Origin: Verrucomicrobiaceae bacterium
GTDB taxonomy: Bacteria; Verrucomicrobiota; Verrucomicrobiia; Verrucomicrobiales; Akkermansiaceae
Assembly (NCBI GenBank): GCA_027491155.1
Contig: JAIXWR010000042.1
Location: 124,001 to 188,000, forward strand
Direction of reading: 5' to 3'
Length of the DNA stretch: 64,000 nt
The notes under the pieces were generated by a model, which saw only the letters and a program-made list of their open reading frames with translations, ran no database searches and was not told the DNA's origin. Both the position numbers and the translations under genes were made by a program. Shown one piece after another: positions 1 to 8,893 of the stretch (position 1 is its first letter; each line of letters opens with the position of its first letter).

Positions 1-630
1 CTTGTTGCGCAGGACCACCTCGCCGGATTTCCCCGTGTTGAGGGTATGGTTGCCGTGAGGCATCGAATGGAACAACCCACTGATGGGGCGATAATCCGTC
101 CCATTGAACGTGTAGGTGGAGATGTCGAACTCGCTGAACGACCAGGCGGACCAGACGCGATCGTCCGCTTCGCCACCCGCGGCGATCAGCGAAGCGAACC
201 GGCCGGCGTCCATCGCTTCGCCCTCGTGCTCGACCGTCGCGCCGTAGGTCAGGAGTTCGCCGCCGGCCCATGGGGCATCGCGGAAAACCGCGGGCCGCGC
301 GGGGAGCAGCGTCCCGGCTCGGACCACCCATTCGTTCTCGGCCGGCCAGCCGTCGCGGAGCTTGGTCACGCAGCGCAAGGCCGCCGCCTCGTCTCCGAGC
401 GCGAGGTGGCACTTCGCCAGGTGATACCATGCCTCTGCGGCAAGGCGGTTCGAGTCTTCTCCCTGGCGGATGACCGCCTCGAAATGCGGGATCGCCTTGC
501 CGACCGTCGCTTCGGCCGCCATGAGTTCGACGCCGCGCTCGAGCTCCGATGCGGCGGTGGGTGCGGCGATGCCGGGGACGCTCGAGAGAACGAAGCCGGC
601 ACCGATGCTGAGCAATGTATTCCTATTCAT
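1..630 (-). CDS. Secreted protein, 3' part missing (runs off the left edge)
   Basis: An open frame of 210 codons starts at the ATG at 630 (MNRNTLLSIG...) and stays open to the window edge, so the C-terminus is not seen. The first 22 residues look like a signal peptide ending near GIAA. Residues about 25-90 are alpha-helical with a TPR-like rhythm (FEAVIRQGEDSNRLAAEAWY, then HLAKCHLALGDEAAALRC), typical of a protein counting repeated helical units. The remainder (VWSAWSFSEFDISTYTFNG) I do not recognise. It lies 65 bases after the sigma-factor gene on the same strand and may be transcribed with it. Function unknown; a periplasmic or secreted TPR-type protein is an inference. Confidence 0.7.
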   Translation of the reverse strand, partial: MNRNTLLSIGAGFVLSSVPGIAAPTAASELERGVELMAAEATVGKAIPHFEAVIRQGEDSNRLAAEAWYHLAKCHLALGDEAAALRCVTKLRDGWPAENEWVVRAGTLLPARPAVFRDAPWAGGELLTYGATVEHEGEAMDAGRFASLIAAGGEADDRVWSAWSFSEFDISTYTFNGTDYRPISGLFHSMPHGNHTLNTGKSGEVVLRNK

Positions 631-695
631 AACGGGGCGACGATGCCTGGAAATTGTGACCGATTGATGACCTCGAGGCGACCATTCGGTGACCT

Positions 696-1439
696 TCAGC
701 GGAACCTCAAGACCTCGATGAGGTAGCGGAGTTCCCCGGCGATCTCCTCCTCGCTGCCAACCGTGTCGGCGATTTCCTGGCGGATCGCATCGCCGAATTT
801 CTGCCGCAGGCGGTGGATGGCGACTTTGACCGCGCCGCCGGTCATGCCGAGTTGCGCTGCGGCGTCGGCTTGGGTGAGACCCTCGGGGTCGCCCATGAGC
901 CAGGGTTTCAGGAGATCGAACTGCCCGTCTTTTCCCGAGCCGGCGAATGATTCCCTCACCCGCTGCAGCCCTCGCTCCATCACCGCGAGCGCCCAGTGAC
1001 GGTCGAACCAGGCGTCGTCCGCCGCCGCCCCGGGATCGGCCACCTGCAAGCCGGGAGACGTTTCGGAACCGCCGCTGTCGATCGACTCCACAAGGAGGCC
1101 GCCGCCGCGCTTTTCGCGGTTCGCATCGCGCCGGTGATTGGCGAGGAAGTGCTTGAGGGAACCGAGCAGGTAGGAGCGGAAGCGGCCCTTGGCGGGATCG
1201 GCCTCGCCAATGCCGGGGCCCGCGAGCACCTTGGCAAAGAAGGCTTGGGTGAGTTCCCGGGCTTCGTCCTCGCCGCGGCCCTCGCGGCGCAGGAATTGGA
1301 AGACCGGGTTCCAATAGGCCTCGCAGAGATCCCCGAGCGCGGCGCGGGCCTCCGGCGATTCACCCCTCGCCCGGCTGACCAGTGTCCAGCGTGTGGTGAA
1401 GAAAACCGGAGCCGCGCGGGGTGAGGAAGGAGAAGTCAT
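696..1439 (-). CDS. ECF-type RNA polymerase sigma factor
   Basis: A 247-residue sigma-70 family protein. Region 2 is seen around residues 25-110 (FFTTRWTLVSRA, ARELTQAFFAKVL, GRFRSYLLGSLKHFLANH) and region 4 as a helix-turn-helix near residues 190-225 (LTQADAAAQLGMTGGAVKVA, then IHRLRQKF). Known relatives in Verrucomicrobiota and Planctomycetota are often encoded beside a PknB-like kinase. Here the gene starts 11 bases after the stop of such a kinase, on the same strand, which suggests co-transcription and a phosphorylation-linked switch; that link is inferred. No anti-sigma factor gene is visible next to it. Confidence 0.9.
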   Translation of the reverse strand: MTSPSSPRAAPVFFTTRWTLVSRARGESPEARAALGDLCEAYWNPVFQFLRREGRGEDEARELTQAFFAKVLAGPGIGEADPAKGRFRSYLLGSLKHFLANHRRDANREKRGGGLLVESIDSGGSETSPGLQVADPGAAADDAWFDRHWALAVMERGLQRVRESFAGSGKDGQFDLLKPWLMGDPEGLTQADAAAQLGMTGGAVKVAIHRLRQKFGDAIRQEIADTVGSEEEIAGELRYLIEVLRFR

Positions 1440-1450
1440 GAGTGGGAAGG

Positions 1451-3517
1451 CTACTCGCTTTCCGAGGAATCGCGGGTCACGAAAAGGGTGAGGGTGCCGG
1501 AGCGGGACGGCGTGCCGTCTTCGTTCAAGGTGGCGATCACGTATCTCTGGTGTCCCGTTGCGGCGGGATCAATCTTCGACTCATATTCGGCATCGAATAC
1601 CCACCCCTCTAGGTCAAGGTTGCTGTGGAGGGAGCCGCCTTTCGGAGCGATCCATTGGACGACCAATTCCTGGATCCCTCCCGGAGGGCCGCTGACAGTC
1701 TTGAGTTGCGTTCCCAACTCGAGAACGGCCGGTCTTTCCAAGGGACCGGACAGCTCCGTTTCCCAGATCGTCTCCGGGGCATCATGGTTCATCTGCAGTT
1801 CCAATTGGAGTTGGAGCCGCTCCCCGGCCGGCAGGCTGAACGGCACGCTGATCTCGGGTTTGCGGAGCCGCCACTCGCGCATCCGTCCGTCGGATGTGGG
1901 ATTTGACTCCGAGATTTCCACCATCGTCGGGATTTCCATCTCCAGGTAGCTACGGGCGTAATCGTCTTGTTCCTGCGACCCGCCAGAAAGCCGGCCGATC
2001 GCCTCAATCGATGCGACGGCGAGGGCCATCACTCCGATCGCCGAGAGGACCGGAGCTGCAAGGCCAGGGAAGCGTTTGGCGCCGCTCTTGTCGGTCACTC
2101 CCCGTGCCCACCGGCGGAGGCCGCGCACCAGGACGAACGCGGCGATGACCAGCGCACTGCCGAGAACCGGCAGGGCAACCATCTTGATCGACACGGAGCC
2201 GCCGCTGCCCGGTTGCGGCATGCTCAGGAAAAACGAACCGATGGCGCCGAGCAGCAGCACCGGCCACAGCACCACGGAAAACACCGACATTCCCAGGCCG
2301 CCCAGGATTCCCCCTGACTTGCGGATCGAGCCGAGCGCGACACAGCCAAGCAGGAATCCGGTGATCGCACTCATCGAGCCCGGAATCATCATCAGGAGAG
2401 ACAGGATTTTTCCCGTATCGCGTGTCAGATCCAATTGTCGGTATTCACTTCCGATGTAGGATCCGGCGATGATGGCAACGAGGCTGAGTCCAGTCAGGAT
2501 GGCCGCGGCGAGGCTGAAGCGTGCGGAACCTTGATCGCTCCCGGATGAAGAGGAAGCTCGAGGATCGAGCGGAGGGTTTTTCGCCAAGGCACCCACCGAA
2601 GTGCTGACTTCCTGCGCGGTTTGAAAACGTGCTTCCCGCTCTTTGGCGAGGGTGCGCAGGACGATTTCATCAATGCGCGAATCCATTGCCGCCTTTTCCG
2701 ATGGCAGGGCGAAGCGGCCCAGGGGAAGTTCGCCGGTGAGCATTTCATAAAGCACCACACCGAGCGAATAGATGTCGGCGCGTTGATCGACGTCGCCGGG
2801 CCTTTCGATCTGCTCCGGTGCCATGTAATGCGGGCTGCCGAGGATCGATCCCTGAAGCGTGAGCGTGACGTCGGACATCGCCCCTTCGCCGAGCATCTTG
2901 GCGATGCCGAAATCGGCGATCTTGGCCCGGCCCTTGGAGTCGATGAGGATGTTTTCCGGCTTGATGTCGCGGTGGAGGATGCCCTCCTCGTGGGCGAACT
3001 GGAGGGCGGCACAGACGTCCTGCACGAGGGCCAGGGCCTCGGCCGGCTTGAAGCCTCCGGTGCGCATCGCCTGGCGCAGGTTGACGCCGTCGACGTGCTC
3101 CATCAGCAGGTAGCAGTAGGGACCGGCGGTGCCGAAATCGAAGACGGCGACGATGTTCGGGTGGCTCAGCTTGGCGAGCGTTCTGCCTTCGCGGTTGAAG
3201 CGCTCGACGAAGGCCGGGTCCTGCGACAGTTCCTGCGAGAGGATCTTGAGCGCGACGGTGCGGCCGAGCTGGGGTTGGCGGGCCTTGTAAACGGCGCCCA
3301 TGCCGCCGGCCCCGAGCAATTCGAGGATTTCGAGGTCGGGGAAATGCGGGGCGATTTCCGCGACGGCCGGGGGAGCGGAACGGCGTCCGCCGGTGGCCGT
3401 CTGGGATGTTGTTGCGGCCTTTTCGAGCGTGCAGGCCGGGCACAGGCCGCCGGGGGCGTCGCCGGGAATGGGCGACTTGCAGGTGGGGCAGGTGGGAGAG
3501 GAGGATGGTGGTTGCAT
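1451..3517 (-). CDS. Serine/threonine protein kinase, PknB type, with zinc ribbon and membrane segments
   Basis: 688 residues from the ATG at 3517, chosen because an AGGAAG lies 8 bases upstream; an in-frame start at 3577 is possible. The N-terminus has a zinc ribbon with Cys10, Cys13, Cys26 and Cys29. The kinase domain (about 60-320) shows the glycine loop LGAGGMGAVY, Lys91, catalytic HRD at 182-184, DFG at 202-204 and APE at 233-235, so it should be active. After it come several hydrophobic segments (from about 344 on) and a C-terminal extracytoplasmic part rich in beta-type sequence. The kinase probably senses something through the outer part and signals to the sigma factor encoded directly downstream. 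Substrate not deducible. Confidence 0.93.
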   Translation of the reverse strand: MQPPSSSPTCPTCKSPIPGDAPGGLCPACTLEKAATTSQTATGGRRSAPPAVAEIAPHFPDLEILELLGAGGMGAVYKARQPQLGRTVALKILSQELSQDPAFVERFNREGRTLAKLSHPNIVAVFDFGTAGPYCYLLMEHVDGVNLRQAMRTGGFKPAEALALVQDVCAALQFAHEEGILHRDIKPENILIDSKGRAKIADFGIAKMLGEGAMSDVTLTLQGSILGSPHYMAPEQIERPGDVDQRADIYSLGVVLYEMLTGELPLGRFALPSEKAAMDSRIDEIVLRTLAKEREARFQTAQEVSTSVGALAKNPPLDPRASSSSGSDQGSARFSLAAAILTGLSLVAIIAGSYIGSEYRQLDLTRDTGKILSLLMMIPGSMSAITGFLLGCVALGSIRKSGGILGGLGMSVFSVVLWPVLLLGAIGSFFLSMPQPGSGGSVSIKMVALPVLGSALVIAAFVLVRGLRRWARGVTDKSGAKRFPGLAAPVLSAIGVMALAVASIEAIGRLSGGSQEQDDYARSYLEMEIPTMVEISESNPTSDGRMREWRLRKPEISVPFSLPAGERLQLQLELQMNHDAPETIWETELSGPLERPAVLELGTQLKTVSGPPGGIQELVVQWIAPKGGSLHSNLDLEGWVFDAEYESKIDPAATGHQRYVIATLNEDGTPSRSGTLTLFVTRDSSESE

Positions 3518-3629
3518 GACATCCGCTTCCTGACCCGCGGTGGGAATGAGGTTACATACGGGCGATTTTTTCTTCAATCATCGGGAATTGGAGGCGGGAA
3601 TCCGCCCGGCCACGCGATGGATGAGGCGT

Positions 3630-5654
3630 TCAGGGATCGAGCCATTTCGCGGCCCGGCGCTCCTCGAAGGCGTTGCGGTGGGTCTTGCTGGTCCACGAGG
3701 GGAGCAGCGGGTCGTTGGCGAACCATTTCCGTTCCATCAAGGTCGACACGCCGTAGGCTGCGAGGAGGCTGAAGAGGCCGGCGAAGGTCCATGGCAGCAG
3801 CGCCCGCATCACGAGGTTCGGCCGCAGGGCGCTGGCGCGCGGGGTGAAGAGGTTCATGATGCCTTCCCACAGCAGCCAGAGCAGTCCGATGGCGGCCATG
3901 CAGGACGCGCCGAGCAGGTAGAGCGCCTTATCGTCGCCGTTCAGATGGGGGAAGTAGAGGATGCCACCGGCCGCGGGGATGGCCAGCGCTGTCAGGGCGG
4001 CGGCCACCCAGCCGACCCTGGGGAAAAAGCCGCCGAGCGCGAGGAAGCCGCCGCGCAACTCCCATCGCCAGCGCGCGGTCTGGAGCAGCAGGACCATGGC
4101 CAGGATCATCGCCGCCGCCGGCTGGATCATCAGGGCCATCATGCCTTCCTCCACTTCGTTGGGATCCGCCCGGTGCAGGCCGAGCGGGGTGAGGCGGGTG
4201 ACAATCCACCACCAGAGCCAGGGAAGCGCGAGTCCGAGCCCGCCGATCCACAGGTGATCCTCGCGGCGGAACAGCGGCATCAGGCCGCGGGCCGTGCCTT
4301 TGACATTCTTCGAGCGGCGGCAGGCTTCCAGCCCGACGAGTCCGCTGAAGACCAGTCCCACCAGCGCCAGTGAAATGGCGACGTGGCGGTCGAAGAAGGC
4401 CAGCTCGGTCTTGCGGGAGGGCAGGACTTCCGCCGCGGTGAGATCGACCATGCCGGTGTTGTAGGTTTCGAGCCGGACGCCTGCTGCCGTCCGCAGCTCC
4501 GGCGGCATGGGATTGCCGGAGTAGCCACGGTCCGGCAAGCGCCTCAGCATTTCCTTGGTGGCGGTTTCTTCGGCGGCCATGCCGAGGTCCTTGCAGGCGG
4601 TCGCGATGTTTTCGCCCATCGCGTTCAGCTCGGTGAAAATCGTCACGGTATCCTGCTCGACCGGCTCCGGCGATTCCAATACCCGCTGCACGACGTTCCG
4701 CCATTCGCCGAGGAACGCACGGAGGCCTTCCGTGTCCTTGGCCGTGACGAGGCGTTCGCAACGGACCTGGGCCATCACGCCAAAAGGATACCCGCCGTAA
4801 CGGTATCGGGTGAACGGCCGGGTCACGAACCCGCTGAAGCCTTGCACGATGACCGCGTCGTGGATGCCCCGTTCGGGCGGAAAGGCCTCGATCTGGCGGC
4901 GGATCAGCGACCAGGAGCGGTCGTGGTAGCGGGGCTTCGCCGACGCTTCGGAGAAGAGTCGCACAACCTCCTGGAATTTTGCCTCGTCGGTGATCGTTCG
5001 CGTCCCGGCACGGCCGTAGCCTGCCGTCGGGTGGATGCTGAACTCCAACAGGGCGTAGGCTTGGAGCAGCGGCCACAGGGCGTTGTCGGCATCCAGCCGG
5101 GCGATGCGTTCCTTGGTGTCCTCGTCGAAGCCGTCCCACTTCTCGGCGCCCACGAAGATCTGCCGGGAAACCTGCTCTTGCAGCATCGCCAGATCGTCCG
5201 GCTGGCGCGACAAGGCCCGCCCGGTCTCCGCCATGCCGTTGCCGCCGGCCAGGCTCTCGCGCCCCAGCGGCAGGTCGGGCGCGATCTTTTCGACGTGGTG
5301 AAGCAGCAGCTTGTTCTCGAAGGAATCGGGGGCGTATCGGGCGAAGCGCTGGAACGAGAGATACGACACCAGGGTCATCGTCCCGATCTGGTAGGCGAGG
5401 AACCCGGCGACGGTCAGCAACGTGCCCGCCGAGAGAAACAAGGCGGCCAGCAGTGCGCCGCGACGCCGCCAAGGCTTCTCCGGCGGCGCCGCTTCCAGGC
5501 GGGCCAGCGGGTCGGCCAGATCCAGCATCTCGAAGGGGATGCCGGAGTGGCCGAGGCGGGCCATCAACTCGCCCTTCGCTTCGTCGCGCGGACCGGGATG
5601 TCCCTCCAGCGGGCGCGTGGCCAGGTCGAGGAAGCGCTGGAGCTCGGGGGTCAT
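3630..5654 (-). CDS. Large membrane protein of unknown function
   Basis: 674 residues from the ATG at 5654; a TTG 18 bases further upstream is in frame. One hydrophobic segment lies near residues 70-100 (GALLAALFLSAGTLLTVAGF), followed by a soluble region of about 340 residues that is probably outside the membrane, and then a C-terminal block of about six hydrophobic segments with the tryptophan-rich stretch LGLALPWLWWWIV. No known catalytic motif was recognised. It precedes the kinase and sigma genes on the same strand with 112 bases between, so a shared job is possible but not shown. Confidence 0.8.
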   Translation of the reverse strand: MTPELQRFLDLATRPLEGHPGPRDEAKGELMARLGHSGIPFEMLDLADPLARLEAAPPEKPWRRRGALLAALFLSAGTLLTVAGFLAYQIGTMTLVSYLSFQRFARYAPDSFENKLLLHHVEKIAPDLPLGRESLAGGNGMAETGRALSRQPDDLAMLQEQVSRQIFVGAEKWDGFDEDTKERIARLDADNALWPLLQAYALLEFSIHPTAGYGRAGTRTITDEAKFQEVVRLFSEASAKPRYHDRSWSLIRRQIEAFPPERGIHDAVIVQGFSGFVTRPFTRYRYGGYPFGVMAQVRCERLVTAKDTEGLRAFLGEWRNVVQRVLESPEPVEQDTVTIFTELNAMGENIATACKDLGMAAEETATKEMLRRLPDRGYSGNPMPPELRTAAGVRLETYNTGMVDLTAAEVLPSRKTELAFFDRHVAISLALVGLVFSGLVGLEACRRSKNVKGTARGLMPLFRREDHLWIGGLGLALPWLWWWIVTRLTPLGLHRADPNEVEEGMMALMIQPAAAMILAMVLLLQTARWRWELRGGFLALGGFFPRVGWVAAALTALAIPAAGGILYFPHLNGDDKALYLLGASCMAAIGLLWLLWEGIMNLFTPRASALRPNLVMRALLPWTFAGLFSLLAAYGVSTLMERKWFANDPLLPSWTSKTHRNAFEERRAAKWLDP

Positions 5655-5748
5655 GCCCGAGGCTTCTAGCAAGTCGTGGGATTCGTGGAATGGAAATGTC
5701 AGGTCATCGCGAGCCTGGATGCGGCCTCCACGCTCTCCTCGACACCGC

Positions 5749-6348
5749 TCACTTCTTCATCTGCGCGGCGATGCCGGCGACGTGCTTTCCCTGGAAACGG
5801 GCGAGCGACAGTTCTTTCTCGCTCGGCTGGCGCGAGCCGTCGGCCCCGGCGATGGTTGCGGCCCCGTAGGGACTGCCGCCGCGGACCTCGCTGAGGTCGG
5901 TGAGCTCCGGCGCGGCGTAGGGCAGGCCGACGTAGATCATGCCGTGGTGCAGCAGGGTCGGGATGAAGGTGAGGATGGTCGACTCGTTGCCGCCGCCGGT
6001 GCCGGTGCTGACGAAGACGCTGCCGACCTTGCCGACCAGCGCTCCTTTCATCCAGAGCTGGCCGGTCTGGTCGAGGAAGTTGCGCATCTGCGCGGCCATG
6101 TTGCCGAAGCGGGTCGGTGTGCCGAAGACGATGGCGTCGTAGTCGCCGAGTTCCTTCGGATCGGCCACGGGCGCGGACTGGTCGAGCTTGGCACCGTATT
6201 TCGCGGCGACCTCCGGCGGCATGGTTTCCGGCACGCGCTTGAGGGTGACTTCGACGCCATCGACGGAGCGGGCGCCTTCGGCGATCGCGTGTGCCATGGT
6301 TTCCACGTGGCCGTAGGTCGAGTAGTAGAGGACGAGGAGCTTGGTCAT
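5749..6348 (-). CDS. wrbA: NAD(P)H:quinone oxidoreductase, WrbA family
   Basis: A 199-residue flavodoxin-like protein, the usual WrbA length. The FMN phosphate loop is [12 protein letters not shown] near the N-terminus; [20 protein letters not shown] and [20 protein letters not shown] are family signatures. WrbA reduces quinones by two electrons with NAD(P)H and so prevents radical formation. It is the last gene of a set VOC protein - Kef antiporter - WrbA, 99 bases after the antiporter. In Escherichia coli the KefC system is activated by a related quinone reductase (KefF), so an ancillary role here is an attractive inference. Confidence 0.93.
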   Translation of the reverse strand: MTKLLVLYYSTYGHVETMAHAIAEGARSVDGVEVTLKRVPETMPPEVAAKYGAKLDQSAPVADPKELGDYDAIVFGTPTRFGNMAAQMRNFLDQTGQLWMKGALVGKVGSVFVSTGTGGGNESTILTFIPTLLHHGMIYVGLPYAAPELTDLSEVRGGSPYGAATIAGADGSRQPSEKELSLARFQGKHVAGIAAQMKK

Positions 6349-6447
6349 GATGTTCGGTGGTCGGATGGACGCCGTGAAGCATGGCAGCGCGGCGGGACTC
6401 CGGGAAATAGAGCCTCGCTGGTCTGAGCATGCGGGAGCGGCATGCTG

Positions 6448-8289
6448 TCAACGCGGGGGGCCGTCCTCGCCTGCCGGATCCGACGGCAATTCGGCACGCA
6501 TCACGGTTTCGAAGATCCGCTGCGACTCGCGGGCGGCATTGAGATAGGTCGTCCGGTCGTGGCGGTGCCTGGCGACTTCCCGCAGGAAGAGTTCGTCGGC
6601 CTGCCGGTAAAGCTCGGCGGCGCGGGCCGCGTCGGCGGCGGGCAAACCGAGCGTGCGCAGGACATCGCTGCCGAGGCGCAGGGAGGTATCGAGCGTCTCG
6701 CGGTAGATGTGTTCCTCGCCGGCATCGAGCAGCTCGTAGGCTTCCTTCCGGCCGTGGGCGCGGACGAAAATCTTGAGGTGCGGGAAATTCTTCCGGGCGG
6801 TGGCGACGATGCCGAGGGTGGTGTCCACGTCCTTCAGCGCGATGACCAGCACCTTGGCCCGGGCGGCTCCCCCGGTGTGCAGCAGGTCCGGCCGCGAGGC
6901 GTCGCCGAAGAAAACCTGGAAGCCGATGGTGCGCAGGATCTCGACCTGCTCCGGGTCGTTGTCGAGCACGGTGGAGGCGATGCCCCGGGTGTGGAGCATC
7001 CGTCCCACCGCGTGGCCGAAGCGGCCGTAGCCGCAGATGATGACGGGCGCACCCTGGTCGTGGACGTCGCTTTCACGCTCCTCCTTGACCGGTGCGACGG
7101 TGCGGGCGGTGAAGCGGTGCGCGGCGAGGATCAGCAGCGGGGTGGCGGCCATGGTGAGCGCCACCACCGCCACCAGGGTGCGTGCGATTTCCCCGCCGAA
7201 GACGCCGGAACCGGTGGCCAGGGTGATCAGCACGAAGGCGAACTCGCCGCCCGCCGCGAGGGCCGAGGCGAAGACCAGCGCACCGGCGCAGGACGAACCG
7301 TGGAGGCGGGCGAGGGCGAACAGCAGGCCGCCTTTCACCAGCAGCAGGCCGGCCGCGCCGCCGAGCACGGTGCCCGCGTTCGCGCCGATGTGGCCGAAGT
7401 CGATGCCGGTCCCCACGCCGAGGAAAAACAAGCCTAACAGCAGGCCTTTGAAGGGCTCGATGTCGGCTTCCAGCTCGTGGCGGTATTCGCTGTTGGCCAG
7501 CACCACGCCGGCGACGAAGGCGCCGAGTGCCGGGGACAGGCCGACCTTGGTCATCAGCAGGGCGATGCCGATGATCAGCAGCAGGGCGGCGGCGGTGAAG
7601 GCCTCGCGCTGCCGGGTGCGGGCGATGGCATGGAAGAAGGGCCGCACCGCGAGCCGGGCGACGGCGACGACGAGCACCACCGCGCCGATGGTGGCCAGAG
7701 CGCGCGCCCAGCCGGGCCAGCCGGCCATCCAGGGGTCCGCGCCATGGCTTTCGACATGGGCCGCCGGGCCGCTGGCGAGCAGCGGCAGCAGGGCGATGAG
7801 CGGGATGACCGCGAGGTCCTGGAACAGCAGGACGGCGAAGGAATTCTGGCCGGCCTCGGTGCGCAGCAGGTTCTTTTCCGACAGGCACTGGAGGACGATC
7901 GCGGTGCTGGACATCGCGAGGATCAGGCCCACGGCGAGCGCGGGCTTCCATGCAAGGCCGAATGCCATGGCCAGGCCGCCGATCGCGAGTGCCGAGCCGA
8001 TCACCTGCATCGTGCCGAGCCCGAAGATCTGCCGCCGCATCTTCCACAAGTGGGAGGGCTGGAGCTCCAGGCCCACGAGGAAGAGCATCATCACCACGCC
8101 GAACTCCGCGAAGTGGGTGACCTGCTCGCTTTCGCGGCCGATCCAGCCGAGTCCCCACGGTCCGATCAACGCGCCGGCGATCAGGTAGCCGAGCACCGCG
8201 CCGAGACCGAAGCGCTTGCCGACGAGCACGGCGACCAGCGCCGCGGCGAGGTAGAGGAAAGCCTGGGCGAAGGCGCTTTCGAAGGCCAT
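6448..8289 (-). CDS. Kef-type K+/H+ antiporter with RCK (TrkA-N) domain
   Basis: 613 residues: about twelve hydrophobic segments of the CPA2 exchanger type (residues about 5-390), then an NAD-binding RCK domain starting at VIICGYGRFGHAVGRMLHTR (GxGxxG motif) and extending to about residue 530, with a helical tail. This is the KefB/KefC layout, in which K+ efflux coupled to H+ entry protects cells from electrophiles such as methylglyoxal. The start at 8289 is 7 bases after the stop of the VOC gene, so the two are almost certainly co-transcribed. Glutathione dependence cannot be judged from sequence alone. Confidence 0.92.
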   Translation of the reverse strand: MAFESAFAQAFLYLAAALVAVLVGKRFGLGAVLGYLIAGALIGPWGLGWIGRESEQVTHFAEFGVVMMLFLVGLELQPSHLWKMRRQIFGLGTMQVIGSALAIGGLAMAFGLAWKPALAVGLILAMSSTAIVLQCLSEKNLLRTEAGQNSFAVLLFQDLAVIPLIALLPLLASGPAAHVESHGADPWMAGWPGWARALATIGAVVLVVAVARLAVRPFFHAIARTRQREAFTAAALLLIIGIALLMTKVGLSPALGAFVAGVVLANSEYRHELEADIEPFKGLLLGLFFLGVGTGIDFGHIGANAGTVLGGAAGLLLVKGGLLFALARLHGSSCAGALVFASALAAGGEFAFVLITLATGSGVFGGEIARTLVAVVALTMAATPLLILAAHRFTARTVAPVKEERESDVHDQGAPVIICGYGRFGHAVGRMLHTRGIASTVLDNDPEQVEILRTIGFQVFFGDASRPDLLHTGGAARAKVLVIALKDVDTTLGIVATARKNFPHLKIFVRAHGRKEAYELLDAGEEHIYRETLDTSLRLGSDVLRTLGLPAADAARAAELYRQADELFLREVARHRHDRTTYLNAARESQRIFETVMRAELPSDPAGEDGPPR

Positions 8290-8296
8290 CGGTCGA

Positions 8297-8752
8297 TCAG
8301 GGGTTGCCGTCCGCCCACGCCTTGGCCGCGGCGTCCATTTCTTCCGGAGTCACATCGCGGACGTGGGAGGCGAGGGTCCAGCGGTAGCCGAAGGGATCGT
8401 GGATCTTTCCGCTGCGGTCGCCCCAGAACATGTCGGTCGGCTGTTGCACCGGAATGGCTCCGGCTTCGACGGCTTTCGCGAAAGCGAGATCGACATCCGG
8501 CACATAGACCATGAAGAGCCCGCCGAACCCGACCTCGGGCGCGTAGGAGCCGTAGTCGGGGTATTCGTCGGAGATCATCAGGCGCGAATTACCGATCTGG
8601 AACTCGGCGTGCATCATCTTCCCCGACGGCTCGGGCATCGTGAAGAGGACCTCGGCCCCGAGGGCGCGGGTGTAGAAATCGAGGGCCGCTGCGGCATCGC
8701 GGACGGTGAGGGAAGGGGTGACGGAATGGTAGCCCTGGGGAATCGCGCTCAT
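8297..8752 (-). CDS. VOC (glyoxalase/bleomycin-resistance fold) protein, PhnB-like
   Basis: 151 residues from the ATG at 8752 (MSAIPQGYHSVTPSL); a longer frame upstream has no family similarity. Two VOC half-modules are visible, the first with FYTRALGAEVLF and the second ending IHDPFGYRWTLASHV. The family includes glyoxalases, dioxygenases and resistance proteins; substrate cannot be assigned. It is the first gene of a set with a Kef antiporter and a WrbA reductase, which favours a role in electrophile or quinone handling. Confidence 0.88.
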   Translation of the reverse strand: MSAIPQGYHSVTPSLTVRDAAAALDFYTRALGAEVLFTMPEPSGKMMHAEFQIGNSRLMISDEYPDYGSYAPEVGFGGLFMVYVPDVDLAFAKAVEAGAIPVQQPTDMFWGDRSGKIHDPFGYRWTLASHVRDVTPEEMDAAAKAWADGNP

Positions 8753-8893
8753 GGCAGCGCAGGATGTGGCAGAACAGCGGGACGATGACGAGAGGGGAAA
8801 ACGGGGAGATTCCGCGGAAGTCCGCGGCTTGCCCCGGATTCCACTTGGCGCGGACGCCGGGGAGGGGGAACTTCCAAGGCAGCGTTTCACTCC

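Noticed and set aside
46..726. A 226-codon plus-strand open frame at the left edge
   Set aside because: Antisense to the secreted protein on the minus strand, which has a signal peptide and better codon use.
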